DNA of 64,000 nucleotides from JAGVSV01 sp040766135 (lineage in GTDB: Bacteria; Bacillota; Clostridia; Christensenellales; Aristaeellaceae), in the NCBI GenBank assembly GCA_040766135.1, contig JAXGRA010000007.1, positions 1-64,000 on the forward strand, written 5' to 3'. The translations under genes were made by a program, and so were the position numbers. This document shows, piece after piece, positions 26,892 through 35,275 of the stretch. The notes below the pieces were generated by a model that worked only from the letters and a program-made list of their open reading frames with translations, did not search any database and had not been told where the DNA came from. Position 1 is the stretch's first letter. Each line of letters opens with the position of its first letter.

Positions 26892-27752
26892 TTACTTTTG
26901 GCTGTCTTGATTCTTGTGTGTGTTTCGGAAGGATTGCGGGGTAAATCCGGTGTAGCGTTTGAACAGCGTCGAAAAATGCTGGCTGGAGGACAATCCCAGC
27001 TGCATGGCAATGTCCAGCATCGGCAAATCGGTTTCTATCAACAATTGACAGGCTTGCGCAATGCGCGAGCGCACCAGATATTCCGCCGGCGGCACGCCCA
27101 TGGTGCGCTTGAACTTCTGCTGAAAATACGGAACGCTCAGGTTGGCTGTCCGCGCCATGGCGTCCACCGTCAGCCACTGCCCGTTTTGTTGATTGATCAG
27201 GGCTAACACGCGCGCAATATCTTCGGGCAGCTCCGCAGCGTCTTCCATTTGTATATGCTCCTGTACCAGTGTGTCCAGCAGCAAAAACAGGCTGGCGCGC
27301 AGGCGCGTGGCAAACAGCAAATCGGTATGCCGCACGGCCTCAAAGCAGGCATCCAGCACGCCCAAAAGCGCCCGGTTGGGCCGCACCTGGCGGCAGCGGC
27401 GCAATTGCCGCCCCAGCTGATGGCGCTCATTGACGCTCATATTCAAAAAGCCGCGTGTGGTAGCAGGGTCGCGAAAGATAATAAAGCGCAGCGCAGATTT
27501 GTTTTGCACCTCATCGGGGTTTCCGTGCACCTCACCGGGATGCAACAGCAGCATGTCGCCGCCGCGCATCTGATAGCGCTTCCCGTTGCAGTACAGCGTT
27601 TTGAGGCCGCTGGTCAGGTGCAGCAGCTCAAAAGCACCCTCATGCGTTTCCAGCGGCATGGGGATAGACGCCTTCTGAAAATGCATTGTGCCAAAGGACA
27701 GAACCTCTGTAATGGGCATGAATATTGAATTTGTAACGAAATGTTTTTGCAT
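26892..27752 (-). CDS. AraC-family transcriptional regulator
   Basis: A 286-residue regulator. The N-terminal cupin-like part has THEGAFELLHLTSGL and GGDMLLLHPGEVHG, which would bind a small ligand such as a sugar. The C-terminal double helix-turn-helix covers the last 100 residues (WLTVDAMARTANLSVPYFQQKFKRTMGVPPAEYL and MLDIAMQLGLSSSQHFSTLFKRYTGFTPQSFR). The ATG at 27752 has GGAGGG before it; the open frame extends further without a site. It lies directly upstream of the long operon on the same strand and probably activates it when the imported sugar is present. Confidence 0.87.
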   Translation of the reverse strand: MQKHFVTNSIFMPITEVLSFGTMHFQKASIPMPLETHEGAFELLHLTSGLKTLYCNGKRYQMRGGDMLLLHPGEVHGNPDEVQNKSALRFIIFRDPATTRGFLNMSVNERHQLGRQLRRCRQVRPNRALLGVLDACFEAVRHTDLLFATRLRASLFLLLDTLVQEHIQMEDAAELPEDIARVLALINQQNGQWLTVDAMARTANLSVPYFQQKFKRTMGVPPAEYLVRSRIAQACQLLIETDLPMLDIAMQLGLSSSQHFSTLFKRYTGFTPQSFRNTHKNQDSQK

Positions 27753-27823
27753 GCTCCCTCCGGAATATAGCCCTCGAACCACGCGCCCCGTCCATTGCGC
27801 ATCCATCTAAAAACCATATTTCT

Positions 27824-27860
27824 ATGCTATATCATAGCATTTTTGTTGTATTATTGTAAA
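27824..27860 (-). promoter_or_regulatory. Promoter of the AraC gene with overlapping palindrome
   Basis: In the minus direction TTTACA (27855-27860) and TATGAT (27831-27836) are 18 bases apart, about 75 bases before the AraC start. The perfect inverted repeat ATGCTA-N5-TAGCAT (27824-27840) overlaps the -10 box and could be an operator, for example for autorepression. Confidence 0.55.
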
Positions 27861-27954
27861 ACAGCTTAAACATCAACATTCAATATTCGATTTGATGAAG
27901 GTACACTGCGATTTGCAACTATATCCCATATATTTCATCCTGTTCCTGCACACA

Positions 27955-27983
27955 TTGCCCTTCCCAGACAATGCTCTTATAAT
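27955..27983 (+). promoter_or_regulatory. Sigma-A-like promoter of the SGNH hydrolase gene
   Basis: TTGCCC and a consensus TATAAT are 17 bases apart, 60 bases before the ATG at 28043. A second hexamer TTGACA at about 27991 has no convincing partner. Confidence 0.65.
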
Positions 27984-28042
27984 ATAAATGCTTGACAAAT
28001 ATGTGTGCTTAAGCATTGTACAAGGCAGAACGAGGATTTTAT

Positions 28043-28789
28043 ATGCTGAAAAAGTTGTGGGTTTTACTGCTGCTGGCGATTCTGTTGCCCTTGAGTGTTT
28101 TGGGGGAGACAACAGATGCCACCTCCATTCCGCCAGAGTATGCTTTTTTTAACGATGTGGTCTTTGTGGGAGATTCCGTGACCAACCAGATACGGCGCTA
28201 TCGTACCGGCATGCGCAACGAGGGGCAGGAAATCTTTGGTTCGGCACGGTTTTTGTCGGCCGGGGCATACTCCCTGTACTTGGCGGGCTTTGAACACGCG
28301 CTTAAAGATGAACCGGCGTTGTTCTATCGCGGGCGGAATGTGGGGCTGGGGCACGGATTGGCGGCGATGGAGGCAAAGAAGGCGTATATCCTGCTGGGGC
28401 TGGCGGACGACCCTGGCCTGAACCCTGACAGGGACCGGCAGAGGTACACCAAAATGATCTCGCAAATCCGCCGTGCGGTGCCGGATATTGAAATCACCGC
28501 ACTGTCTGTCACGCCGATTACAGAGCGGGGGCAATCCCTCAAGACAACACAGAAAGGCATTGATCGGTTCAATGAACAGCTGCAATCGCTGTGCAAGGAG
28601 CTGGACATTGCGTTTGTTGACATTGCAACACCGTTGAAAAATGAAGCGGGCTATTTAGATGGCGCGCTCTCCAGCGACAAGAAAGTGCATCTGAACGAGG
28701 AAGGCTTGAAAATACTAACAGAAACCTTGCATCAGTACGCACGGGAACAGCTGGGCATCGACAAGGTGGAGGGAGAAGCCCAACCATAA
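28043..28789 (+). CDS. Secreted SGNH/GDSL-type hydrolase
   Basis: A 248-residue protein. Residues 1-21 form a signal peptide (LKKLW, leucine-rich core, VLGE). The block I motif VVFVGDSVT holds the nucleophile Ser45. The conserved Asp-x-x-His near the end is seen as SSDKKVHLNEEG. The middle part AYILLGLADDPG replaces the usual GxND block, so the oxyanion hole differs slightly. It is likely an extracellular esterase that removes acetyl or acyl groups from carbohydrates. The ATG at 28043 follows GAGG; it is a single gene that converges on the methyltransferase gene. Confidence 0.8.
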   Translation: MLKKLWVLLLLAILLPLSVLGETTDATSIPPEYAFFNDVVFVGDSVTNQIRRYRTGMRNEGQEIFGSARFLSAGAYSLYLAGFEHALKDEPALFYRGRNVGLGHGLAAMEAKKAYILLGLADDPGLNPDRDRQRYTKMISQIRRAVPDIEITALSVTPITERGQSLKTTQKGIDRFNEQLQSLCKELDIAFVDIATPLKNEAGYLDGALSSDKKVHLNEEGLKILTETLHQYAREQLGIDKVEGEAQP

Positions 28790-28817
28790 CAAAATTCTCG
28801 TCCCATCCTCTTTGCGC

Positions 28818-30047
28818 TTATATTGCCTGAAACAGATAAAACTTCAAATATTCATTTTCGGGCACACCTAACAGCACGGGGTGGTCGGGGGCGGCGCCGA
28901 GGGCAGCGATTTGCTTCAGGCGCAGGCCGGTAGCCTGCGCGGCTTGCTGCACTGCGCGTAAAAATTGCTCGCGCGGCATGTGGTGGCTGCACGATGCAGT
29001 GGCCAAAAAGCCGCCGCGCTTGAGCAACATCAATCCGGCGCGGTTAATGTCGCGGTAGCCGTTGAAGGCATTGGCCGCCGCCGTGCGTTTTTTGGCAAAG
29101 GCGGGTGGATCAAGGATGACCATGTCATAGGTTTGTTTTTGCTGCTGGGGCAGCCATTGGAGCGCATCGGCGCGCACAAAGGAGATGCGATCTTCCATGC
29201 CGTTGAGCGCGGCATTTTCCTGCGCGCGGTTGAGCGCTTCCTGCGAGGCATCCACACAGGTGACGAACTGCGCGCCGTGCTTGAGGCAGTTAAGCGCAAA
29301 CGCGCCGGTGTGCGTAAAGCAATCCAGCACCGTAAGGCCCTGCGCCAGCTGTGCAGTAGCCAAGCGGTTGTATTTTTGATCCAGAAAAAAACCGGTTTTC
29401 TGGCCCCCGGCGATGTTCACGCGGTATTTGATCCCGTTTTCGGTGATGATCACGGTATTGTCCTGCACCTGCCCGCGCGAGGTGCCCAGCGGCAGGAAGC
29501 CTGAAACATCGGCCAGGCCTTCCTTGTGCCGCAGCGCGCCTTCGCTGCGCTCATACACCGCGCGCACGGGGACGTCCTGCCCCGCCAGCACCTCGCACAG
29601 CAGGCTCAGCAGTTTTTCCTTGATAAGGTCGATGCCTAAGCACATGACCTGCGCGACCAGCATGTCCTCAAATTTGTCCACCGTCAGCCCCGGCAGGCCG
29701 TCGGCATCGCCATACACCAGGCGGCAGGAGGAAAACCCCTCCCCCATGACGCGCTGGCGATAGCTGACGGCGTAATGCATGCGCCTGCGCCAGAACGCAT
29801 CGTCAAACTGATCGTTGGCGTTATCGGAAAACACGCGCACGCGCAGCAGGCTGTTGCTGTTGTAAAAGCCCGTACCTAAGTATCTTTTGCCCTGGCCCAT
29901 CACATCGCACAGGCCGCCATCGGCAACGCCGTTGACCTCCAGCACTTCGCCTGCGTACACCCACGGATGGCCGCCCCGCAGCGCCAGCTCGCCCTTTTTG
30001 GTGATGGTGACCCACGGCCAGGGGCGCCTGGCTTTCATGCGCGTCAC
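28818..30047 (-). CDS. RlmI-family class I rRNA methyltransferase
   Basis: A 409-residue enzyme. An N-terminal PUA domain (HPWVYAGEVLEVNG, residues 27-40) is followed by an EEHEE-type region and a C-terminal SAM-dependent Rossmann domain. Marks of the family are GQKTGFFLDQ, the SAM loop DCFTHTGAFAL and the catalytic ILDPPAFAKK. Relatives methylate a cytosine of 23S rRNA (RlmI in enteric bacteria). The GTG at 30047 overlaps the beta-mannosidase stop; an ATG three codons later is an equal candidate. A housekeeping enzyme at the end of a catabolic operon is unusual. Confidence 0.88.
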   Translation of the reverse strand: MTRMKARRPWPWVTITKKGELALRGGHPWVYAGEVLEVNGVADGGLCDVMGQGKRYLGTGFYNSNSLLRVRVFSDNANDQFDDAFWRRRMHYAVSYRQRVMGEGFSSCRLVYGDADGLPGLTVDKFEDMLVAQVMCLGIDLIKEKLLSLLCEVLAGQDVPVRAVYERSEGALRHKEGLADVSGFLPLGTSRGQVQDNTVIITENGIKYRVNIAGGQKTGFFLDQKYNRLATAQLAQGLTVLDCFTHTGAFALNCLKHGAQFVTCVDASQEALNRAQENAALNGMEDRISFVRADALQWLPQQQKQTYDMVILDPPAFAKKRTAAANAFNGYRDINRAGLMLLKRGGFLATASCSHHMPREQFLRAVQQAAQATGLRLKQIAALGAAPDHPVLLGVPENEYLKFYLFQAI

Positions 30048-32473
30048 CGGATGTCGTACACGCTGCGCACACGGAACTGCGTGCCGTGGCCGGATTCGAT
30101 GTGCACGGTGCGGCTGCCGGCATTGAGGTCAAAGAAATTGTCGCTAAGCACTACGTCGCCGTCGTCGCACACGATTTCGATGCTGCGCGCATAGGCCTGC
30201 GCCGTTACCGTGATGGCGTTGCCGTTGACCTCCAGCTGCAGCTGCGGGTCAACAAAGCGGAAATGCTTGGGCGCGCAGAACAGCGCGGTGCCGCCGGACA
30301 CCCATTGCCCATCGTTGTACAGGTCATAGGATACATAGCTTTCATACAGCGGCGCATCCGGGAAAGTGCGCTTGTTGAGCCACGTGGCCGACAGCGCGGG
30401 CACATGCACCTCATCCTCGCCCTGCTCCATCACCGATCCATCCGGCCTGCGCAGCGCCCAGCGCACGGTGCAGGCAATGTCGCGCTGCGTTTCGTTGGAT
30501 ACGTTGAGAGTAAAGCTCTTTTCCAGCAGGAAAGCCTGGGCGTTGACGTTGGTGTTCTGGGTCAGCGTGCCTTCCTCGTTGCAGGACAGCAGCACCGGCG
30601 CAAAGAAGCGCTTGGCGGCATAGTGCAGCGCCTTCCAGCGGCCAAAGTAATCAATGGACGACCAGGATGCCACCGGCCAGCAGTCGTTCAGCTGCCAATA
30701 CACGGCGCCCATGCAGCGCCCGCGGTTGCGGCGCCAGTGTTCCACGCCATAGCGGATAGCCTCGGCCTGCAGCAGTTGGGAGGCATACAGCAGCGTGTCA
30801 AAATCATTGGGGTACAGGAAGGTCTGCGCCAGATAGTTCATGATTTTGCCGTTGGCCGACTGGTTGCGCTGGTGTTTTTCCATCACATAGGAGAATATAT
30901 TGCGGTCTTCGGGCAGCGTAAAGGCCTCCACCGTTTTCAGGCAGGGGAAGCTTTGGAAGCCAAACTCACTGGCATAGCGGAAGAACAGCTCGCGGTAGGC
31001 GGTAAACGGCTTGTTGCCGTGCCACACCTCCCAATAGTGCACATCGCCGCGGTTGGGGTCGTTGGGGTTGTCAAATCCCCCGCCTGAGGACGGTGACGCC
31101 GGCCAATAGAACGTCACGTCATCCACCTGTTTCAAGGCCTTGGGGATGATGTACTCGTACATGCGGATATAGTCCGCCTTTTGCTTGTGGGTCATGGTGT
31201 AGACATGGTCATCCACCTGCCACTCCATCTCGTTGTTGCCGCACCACAGGCCAAGGCTGGCGCGATGACGCAGGCGGCGCACGTTGTCGTTGATTTCGGC
31301 GACGATGTTTTGCTCAAATTCATCGGTCAGCTCATACATGGCGCAGGCAAACATAAAATCCTGCCACACCACCAGGCCCATTTCATCGCAGGCATCATAG
31401 AATGCATCGCTGGGATAGTGTCCGCCGCCCCACACGCGGATGGCGTTCATGTTGGCCTTTTTACACTGGAGAATCAGGTCGTGCGTGCGCTGCGGCGTTA
31501 CGCGGGGCAGCACGTTGTCCTCCGGGATATAGTCCGCGCCCATGGCAAAGAAGGACACGCCGTTGACGCATGTTTCAAAGGATTCGCCCCATTCGTCCTT
31601 TTCGCGCTTCATGGTCATGGTGCGCAGGCCAATGCGCGCCTGCCAGGTATCCACGGCCTCGCCATCGGCGCGCAGCTCTGCATGTACATCGTACAAGGGC
31701 TGCTCGCCTAATCCATTGGGCCACCACAGCTGCGGGTTAATCACCTCGATGTCCTCGCCCGCGCTGGTCAAAATGGTGCCGTCCGGCGCGGTCACGGTGA
31801 TGCGGCCGGACAGCGCGGGCGCACCGGCCACCACCTCCGCCTCGGGCTCAAAGGACAGCGTGACGCGGCCATCCTGGTGATGCTGGCGGATGCGCACGCT
31901 GCACAGCCGGGCTTTGTCCACGCGCGTCAGGTAGATGTCGCGCCAGATGCCGGCATCGGGCAGCCGCGGGCCCCAGTCCCAGCCAAACATGCAGTGCGCC
32001 TTGCGCAGATGCGGGAAGCCGCGCATGGCATCGGTGGAACCATCGATAAAGCTGTTTCCAAACGCTTCGGCCACAAACCTGGTGGGCGAAAAGAAGGTAA
32101 TGTGCAGGTGGTTTTGCCCTGCATGCACATGCTGCTTTACATCCACCTCCCAGGTGCGGTGCATGTTGTTGGCGCTTAGCACCAACTGATCGTTGACGCG
32201 CACTTCACACAGGGTGTCCAGCCCCAAGCAGGTCAATATCAGCGCATCGCCTTCCAGCATCGGGGGTGCCACGTCAAAGGTGCGCTCAAATACATAGTCA
32301 TGCTCCATCAGCTTGAGCGCGTCCAGCTCATTGTCGCGCCAGAAGGGGTCTTCCATGCGCCCGGCCTCCAGCAGCGTGCTGTACACGCTGCCCGGCACCG
32401 TGGCGGGGATGCGTTCCGCGTCCCCCAGCCGGTGCATGTGCCACTGCCCACCCAAATCCATCCTGCGTTCCAT
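30044..32473 (-). CDS. Beta-mannosidase, GH2 family
   Basis: An 809-residue glycoside hydrolase with the GH2 five-domain layout: jelly-roll sugar-binding domain (about 1-180), beta sandwich (180-290), TIM barrel (290-590) and C-terminal sandwiches. WCGNNE with acid/base Glu415 and RYASEFGFQS with nucleophile Glu503 are the beta-mannosidase versions of the catalytic motifs, as is FGWDWGPR near 165. It should release mannose from short beta-mannosides in the cytoplasm, since no signal peptide exists. The ATG at 32473 follows GGAGG. It lies 26 bases after the corrinoid activator gene, so it belongs to that operon. Confidence 0.9.
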   Translation of the reverse strand: MERRMDLGGQWHMHRLGDAERIPATVPGSVYSTLLEAGRMEDPFWRDNELDALKLMEHDYVFERTFDVAPPMLEGDALILTCLGLDTLCEVRVNDQLVLSANNMHRTWEVDVKQHVHAGQNHLHITFFSPTRFVAEAFGNSFIDGSTDAMRGFPHLRKAHCMFGWDWGPRLPDAGIWRDIYLTRVDKARLCSVRIRQHHQDGRVTLSFEPEAEVVAGAPALSGRITVTAPDGTILTSAGEDIEVINPQLWWPNGLGEQPLYDVHAELRADGEAVDTWQARIGLRTMTMKREKDEWGESFETCVNGVSFFAMGADYIPEDNVLPRVTPQRTHDLILQCKKANMNAIRVWGGGHYPSDAFYDACDEMGLVVWQDFMFACAMYELTDEFEQNIVAEINDNVRRLRHRASLGLWCGNNEMEWQVDDHVYTMTHKQKADYIRMYEYIIPKALKQVDDVTFYWPASPSSGGGFDNPNDPNRGDVHYWEVWHGNKPFTAYRELFFRYASEFGFQSFPCLKTVEAFTLPEDRNIFSYVMEKHQRNQSANGKIMNYLAQTFLYPNDFDTLLYASQLLQAEAIRYGVEHWRRNRGRCMGAVYWQLNDCWPVASWSSIDYFGRWKALHYAAKRFFAPVLLSCNEEGTLTQNTNVNAQAFLLEKSFTLNVSNETQRDIACTVRWALRRPDGSVMEQGEDEVHVPALSATWLNKRTFPDAPLYESYVSYDLYNDGQWVSGGTALFCAPKHFRFVDPQLQLEVNGNAITVTAQAYARSIEIVCDDGDVVLSDNFFDLNAGSRTVHIESGHGTQFRVRSVYDIR

Positions 32474-32499
32474 TTTATCCTCCAGAGTTTTATATTTTC

Positions 32500-33957
32500 T
32501 CAAACAATTTCCTCAAACATCATGCTGTCCACAAAGGCATCCGAAAACGCGGCGGAGCCGGACAGCGTGACCACCTGGGCCTTACAGGCTATATTACGCG
32601 CCTCTTCTATAAATTCCTGCCGGAGCAGCATCATCATGGCGCCGGCCAGCGCCGCATTGCCCACCGACACGGCTTTTTGCACCAGCGCGCGCGGGATGAG
32701 GCCGATTTTTGCGGCGTTGTCCATGTCCAGGTGCGCGCCAAAGCCGCCGGCCACATAGAAAGCGTCCACCTGCTCCATGCCGATGCCCACCGTCTTGCAC
32801 AGCGTGCGGATGCCCGCGGCAATGGCACCCTTGGCCAATTGCAGCTTGCGGATGTCCTGCCCAGTGAGCGCAACGCCGGGAGCAATGCTTTCCTCATCGT
32901 TGTCCATGGCGCCCGTTTCGTCCAGCTGGCCGGTTTCCAGCAGCGCCGCGGCTGCGTCTACCAGCCCTGAGCCGCAAATGCCCACGGGTGTTTCATCAGC
33001 GATGGTGGTATAGCGCAGCATGCCATCCTCCACCCACACGCGATCCACTGCGCCTGCAATGCTGCCCACGCCGTCGCGGATGCCACCGCCCTCAAAGGCC
33101 GGGCCTGCCGCCGTGGCGCAGCAGTACAGCGTGCCCCCGTGCCACAGCGCCACCTCGCCATTGGTGCCAATATCGGCCAGCAGCGCGGTGCCCTCGTGAT
33201 GCATCAGGCGCGTAGACAATACCGCGCACACGGTATCCGCACCGATAAACGCGCCGATGCAGGGCGGCAAATACATACCCTCCACGGTTTCATCGGCCGT
33301 CCAGTCCGGCTCAAAAGGCGCGTGCGACAGCGTTTCGGGATCTCTACCGGTCAGCAAATACAGCATGGTGGTGTTGCCGGTGACCACCCAGGCGTCCACC
33401 TGATTGGGATCAATCTGGGAGGCCATGGCGGCCTCCTGCGTAAGCTTTGCAATGGCGTCCTTGACCAGCTGCTGCAACTGCGCCCCCTGCCCGGCCAGCG
33501 CGGCCTCGATGCGGCCGATGACATTGTCGGACACCTCGCGCTGCGGGTTGCGCCGGGAGGCGGAGGCCAGCACCCGCGCATGCGCCAAGTCAATCAGCTG
33601 CGCGGCCAAGGTGGTGGTGCCGATATCCACCGCCAAGCCATAGCGGCCGGGCATCGGATGCGCCTCAAACAGCGGCAGCGCACCGGCCAGCGCGATATTG
33701 CGCAGCTCCTCCTCCCTGGGCAGGGTAATTTCGGCATCGCCCAGCACGCGCGTCACGCACGCCAGGCAGCGGCCATGGGCAGGCGGCGGATCCAGCGCCC
33801 CCTGCGCCGTCACCGCGCACTTGCCGCACACGCCCTTGCCGCCGCAGGGCGTGGGCACAGCGTACCCCAAATTGCGCAGCAGCTCGTGCAGCAGCGGCGT
33901 GCCGGTAAAGGCGTGCGTGCACCGCTGGTTGCCGTACAGGACAGTAATGTCAGGCAT
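32500..33957 (-). CDS. Reductive activator of corrinoid protein (RACo-like, DUF4445)
   Basis: A 485-residue protein with an N-terminal 2Fe-2S ferredoxin-like domain: C38, C44 and C47 (CGGKGVCGKC) and the C64-C67 pair (CLAC). The rest is an ASKHA ATPase-like domain with LAVDIGTTTLAAQL, ADIGTNGEVAL and AGGFGAHLDMDNA. Such enzymes use ATP to reduce the inactive Co(II) form of a corrinoid protein to Co(I). It overlaps the DUF2284 gene by eight bases, and its protein partner is encoded upstream. It is strong proof that the neighbouring cobalamin protein is a working methyl carrier. Confidence 0.9.
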   Translation of the reverse strand: MPDITVLYGNQRCTHAFTGTPLLHELLRNLGYAVPTPCGGKGVCGKCAVTAQGALDPPPAHGRCLACVTRVLGDAEITLPREEELRNIALAGALPLFEAHPMPGRYGLAVDIGTTTLAAQLIDLAHARVLASASRRNPQREVSDNVIGRIEAALAGQGAQLQQLVKDAIAKLTQEAAMASQIDPNQVDAWVVTGNTTMLYLLTGRDPETLSHAPFEPDWTADETVEGMYLPPCIGAFIGADTVCAVLSTRLMHHEGTALLADIGTNGEVALWHGGTLYCCATAAGPAFEGGGIRDGVGSIAGAVDRVWVEDGMLRYTTIADETPVGICGSGLVDAAAALLETGQLDETGAMDNDEESIAPGVALTGQDIRKLQLAKGAIAAGIRTLCKTVGIGMEQVDAFYVAGGFGAHLDMDNAAKIGLIPRALVQKAVSVGNAALAGAMMMLLRQEFIEEARNIACKAQVVTLSGSAAFSDAFVDSMMFEEIV

Positions 33958-34498
33958 TGGGATGATCCTTCATAAAAACGATACCAAAGTATGTAACGGT
34001 GTTGGCGCCGTTGACGTATTTCAGCCCTGCCAACTTGGCCGCCTCATAGACATTGAGCCCATATGCCGACATGGAGGCGATGGCCTGCCCTGGAAAGCGG
34101 CAGGGTTTATTTTCCTGCTTGGCGCACACTTCGCACAGGCGACAGCCGCCGCCGGACAGGTGCAGCATGTTTTTATCCAAATACCCATGAATACGCTGGG
34201 ACAGCGCACTGTGTTGACTTCCGGCCACCTGCATGCCCTCTATATCAAAGGAATCCTCCAGCGGCCAGATGGTCTGATACAGCACGCCGCGGTCATATTC
34301 GCGCGCCTTGTCCATCAGGGTGTCGATATCGCCCACATCGGGCGGGCACGTATAGCACTTGCCATAGCGTCCGCAGCTGTTGGCAACGCACAAGCTGCGG
34401 AACATGCTGTCAAACACCAGATCGCACACGTTGACGACCCGGGCATTTTGGGCGCCCTCATTCAAGATGGTCTGGACAAGGGCTTCGGGGCCGTTCAT
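33950..34498 (-). CDS. DUF2284 cysteine-rich metal-binding protein
   Basis: A 182-residue protein with two cysteine groups: VANSCGRYGKCYTCPP near residue 40-55 and GGGCRLCEVCAKQENKPCRFPG near 117-138. This is the DUF2284 pattern, thought to bind metal or an Fe-S cluster. The domain is often found next to corrinoid methyltransferase systems, where its role is not settled; help in electron delivery to the activator is a good idea. It overlaps the activator gene by eight bases. No membrane segment is present. Confidence 0.85.
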   Translation of the reverse strand: MNGPEALVQTILNEGAQNARVVNVCDLVFDSMFRSLCVANSCGRYGKCYTCPPDVGDIDTLMDKAREYDRGVLYQTIWPLEDSFDIEGMQVAGSQHSALSQRIHGYLDKNMLHLSGGGCRLCEVCAKQENKPCRFPGQAIASMSAYGLNVYEAAKLAGLKYVNGANTVTYFGIVFMKDHPNA

Positions 34499-34537
34499 GC
34501 TGATACCTCCTGTACAGAATCGGATATCATGTAACGT

Positions 34538-35275
34538 TCAAACTTCGTTTGGGTTCTTCTCTAAAATCATATCCGCACAAATGTTAGACCACGTCTCCAT
34601 CTGATCATGGACACGCAACTGAGCCAGCTGCTCCTTTGTTATCCATTCGCCACGCAGCTTATCAGGCTCCGCCACGGCAATATCGCCATGCTTGAGCCGT
34701 ATCGCGTAAACAACCCCAAGATGCACCCGGCCGATCGCCGTGCTCCTGTCATAGATATAGCCCATGCGCTTTGTTGAGGATATGTCCTCGCGCGTAACGC
34801 CGATTTCTTCTTTGAGTTCGCGGTAGAAGCAGTCCAGCAGCTTTTCGCCTTCATCAACGTGTCCGCCTACGCCAATGCTGTACAGGCCCGAAAGCCGCGC
34901 ATCCCCCAGCTTGCCGATGCGGTGCATGCAAAAAATCTTGTCCTCCGCATTGGGCTCAGCATACGTAGCAACAACGTACATCACAGGCTGCAGGTATGCT
35001 TCATCCAGTTCCGCTTCGCACCGCTTCATGTACATCATATCGTTGTCGATGGCTTCCGCCAGCGGTATTGTTAGTCCGCCAGGCAAGTGTTTGGTCACAA
35101 GCGCCGATGGCGGCAGCATACCGCCATCGGCATTTTGCAGGGCTTCTTTATATTCGTCCGTCAGCTTGATTACGCCAACCCTGATATCCCCGTATTTTTC
35201 AGCCAGCGCGTCTGCAGCCAGTTTTTTATTTTGTACATCCTCTTTTTTCATTTTATCTCTTGCGTTCCGTATCAT
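34538..35275 (-). CDS. Nudix hydrolase within the corrinoid operon
   Basis: A 245-residue protein with a complete Nudix box (GHVDEGEKLLDCFYRELKEE... at 138-160), the magnesium-binding motif of enzymes that cleave nucleoside diphosphates linked to another group. The N-terminal half (1-100) is extra and has no known motif. The ATG at 35275 overlaps the upstream methyltransferase stop (ATGA); the ATG at 35251 behind AAGAGA is an alternative start. It sits in the middle of the corrinoid operon. The substrate is unknown; repair or recycling of a nucleotide-linked cofactor is possible. Confidence 0.85.
   Translation of the reverse strand: MIRNARDKMKKEDVQNKKLAADALAEKYGDIRVGVIKLTDEYKEALQNADGGMLPPSALVTKHLPGGLTIPLAEAIDNDMMYMKRCEAELDEAYLQPVMYVVATYAEPNAEDKIFCMHRIGKLGDARLSGLYSIGVGGHVDEGEKLLDCFYRELKEEIGVTREDISSTKRMGYIYDRSTAIGRVHLGVVYAIRLKHGDIAVAEPDKLRGEWITKEQLAQLRVHDQMETWSNICADMILEKNPNEV

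Noticed and set aside
27991..28015. TTGACA near 27991 as main promoter of the SGNH hydrolase
   Set aside because: No acceptable -10 hexamer lies 16 to 18 bases downstream, while TTGCCC-17-TATAAT just upstream is far better.
33139..33975. Open frame of 278 codons opposite the corrinoid activator gene
   Set aside because: The other strand encodes a protein with 2Fe-2S and ASKHA motifs; this frame is a shadow.
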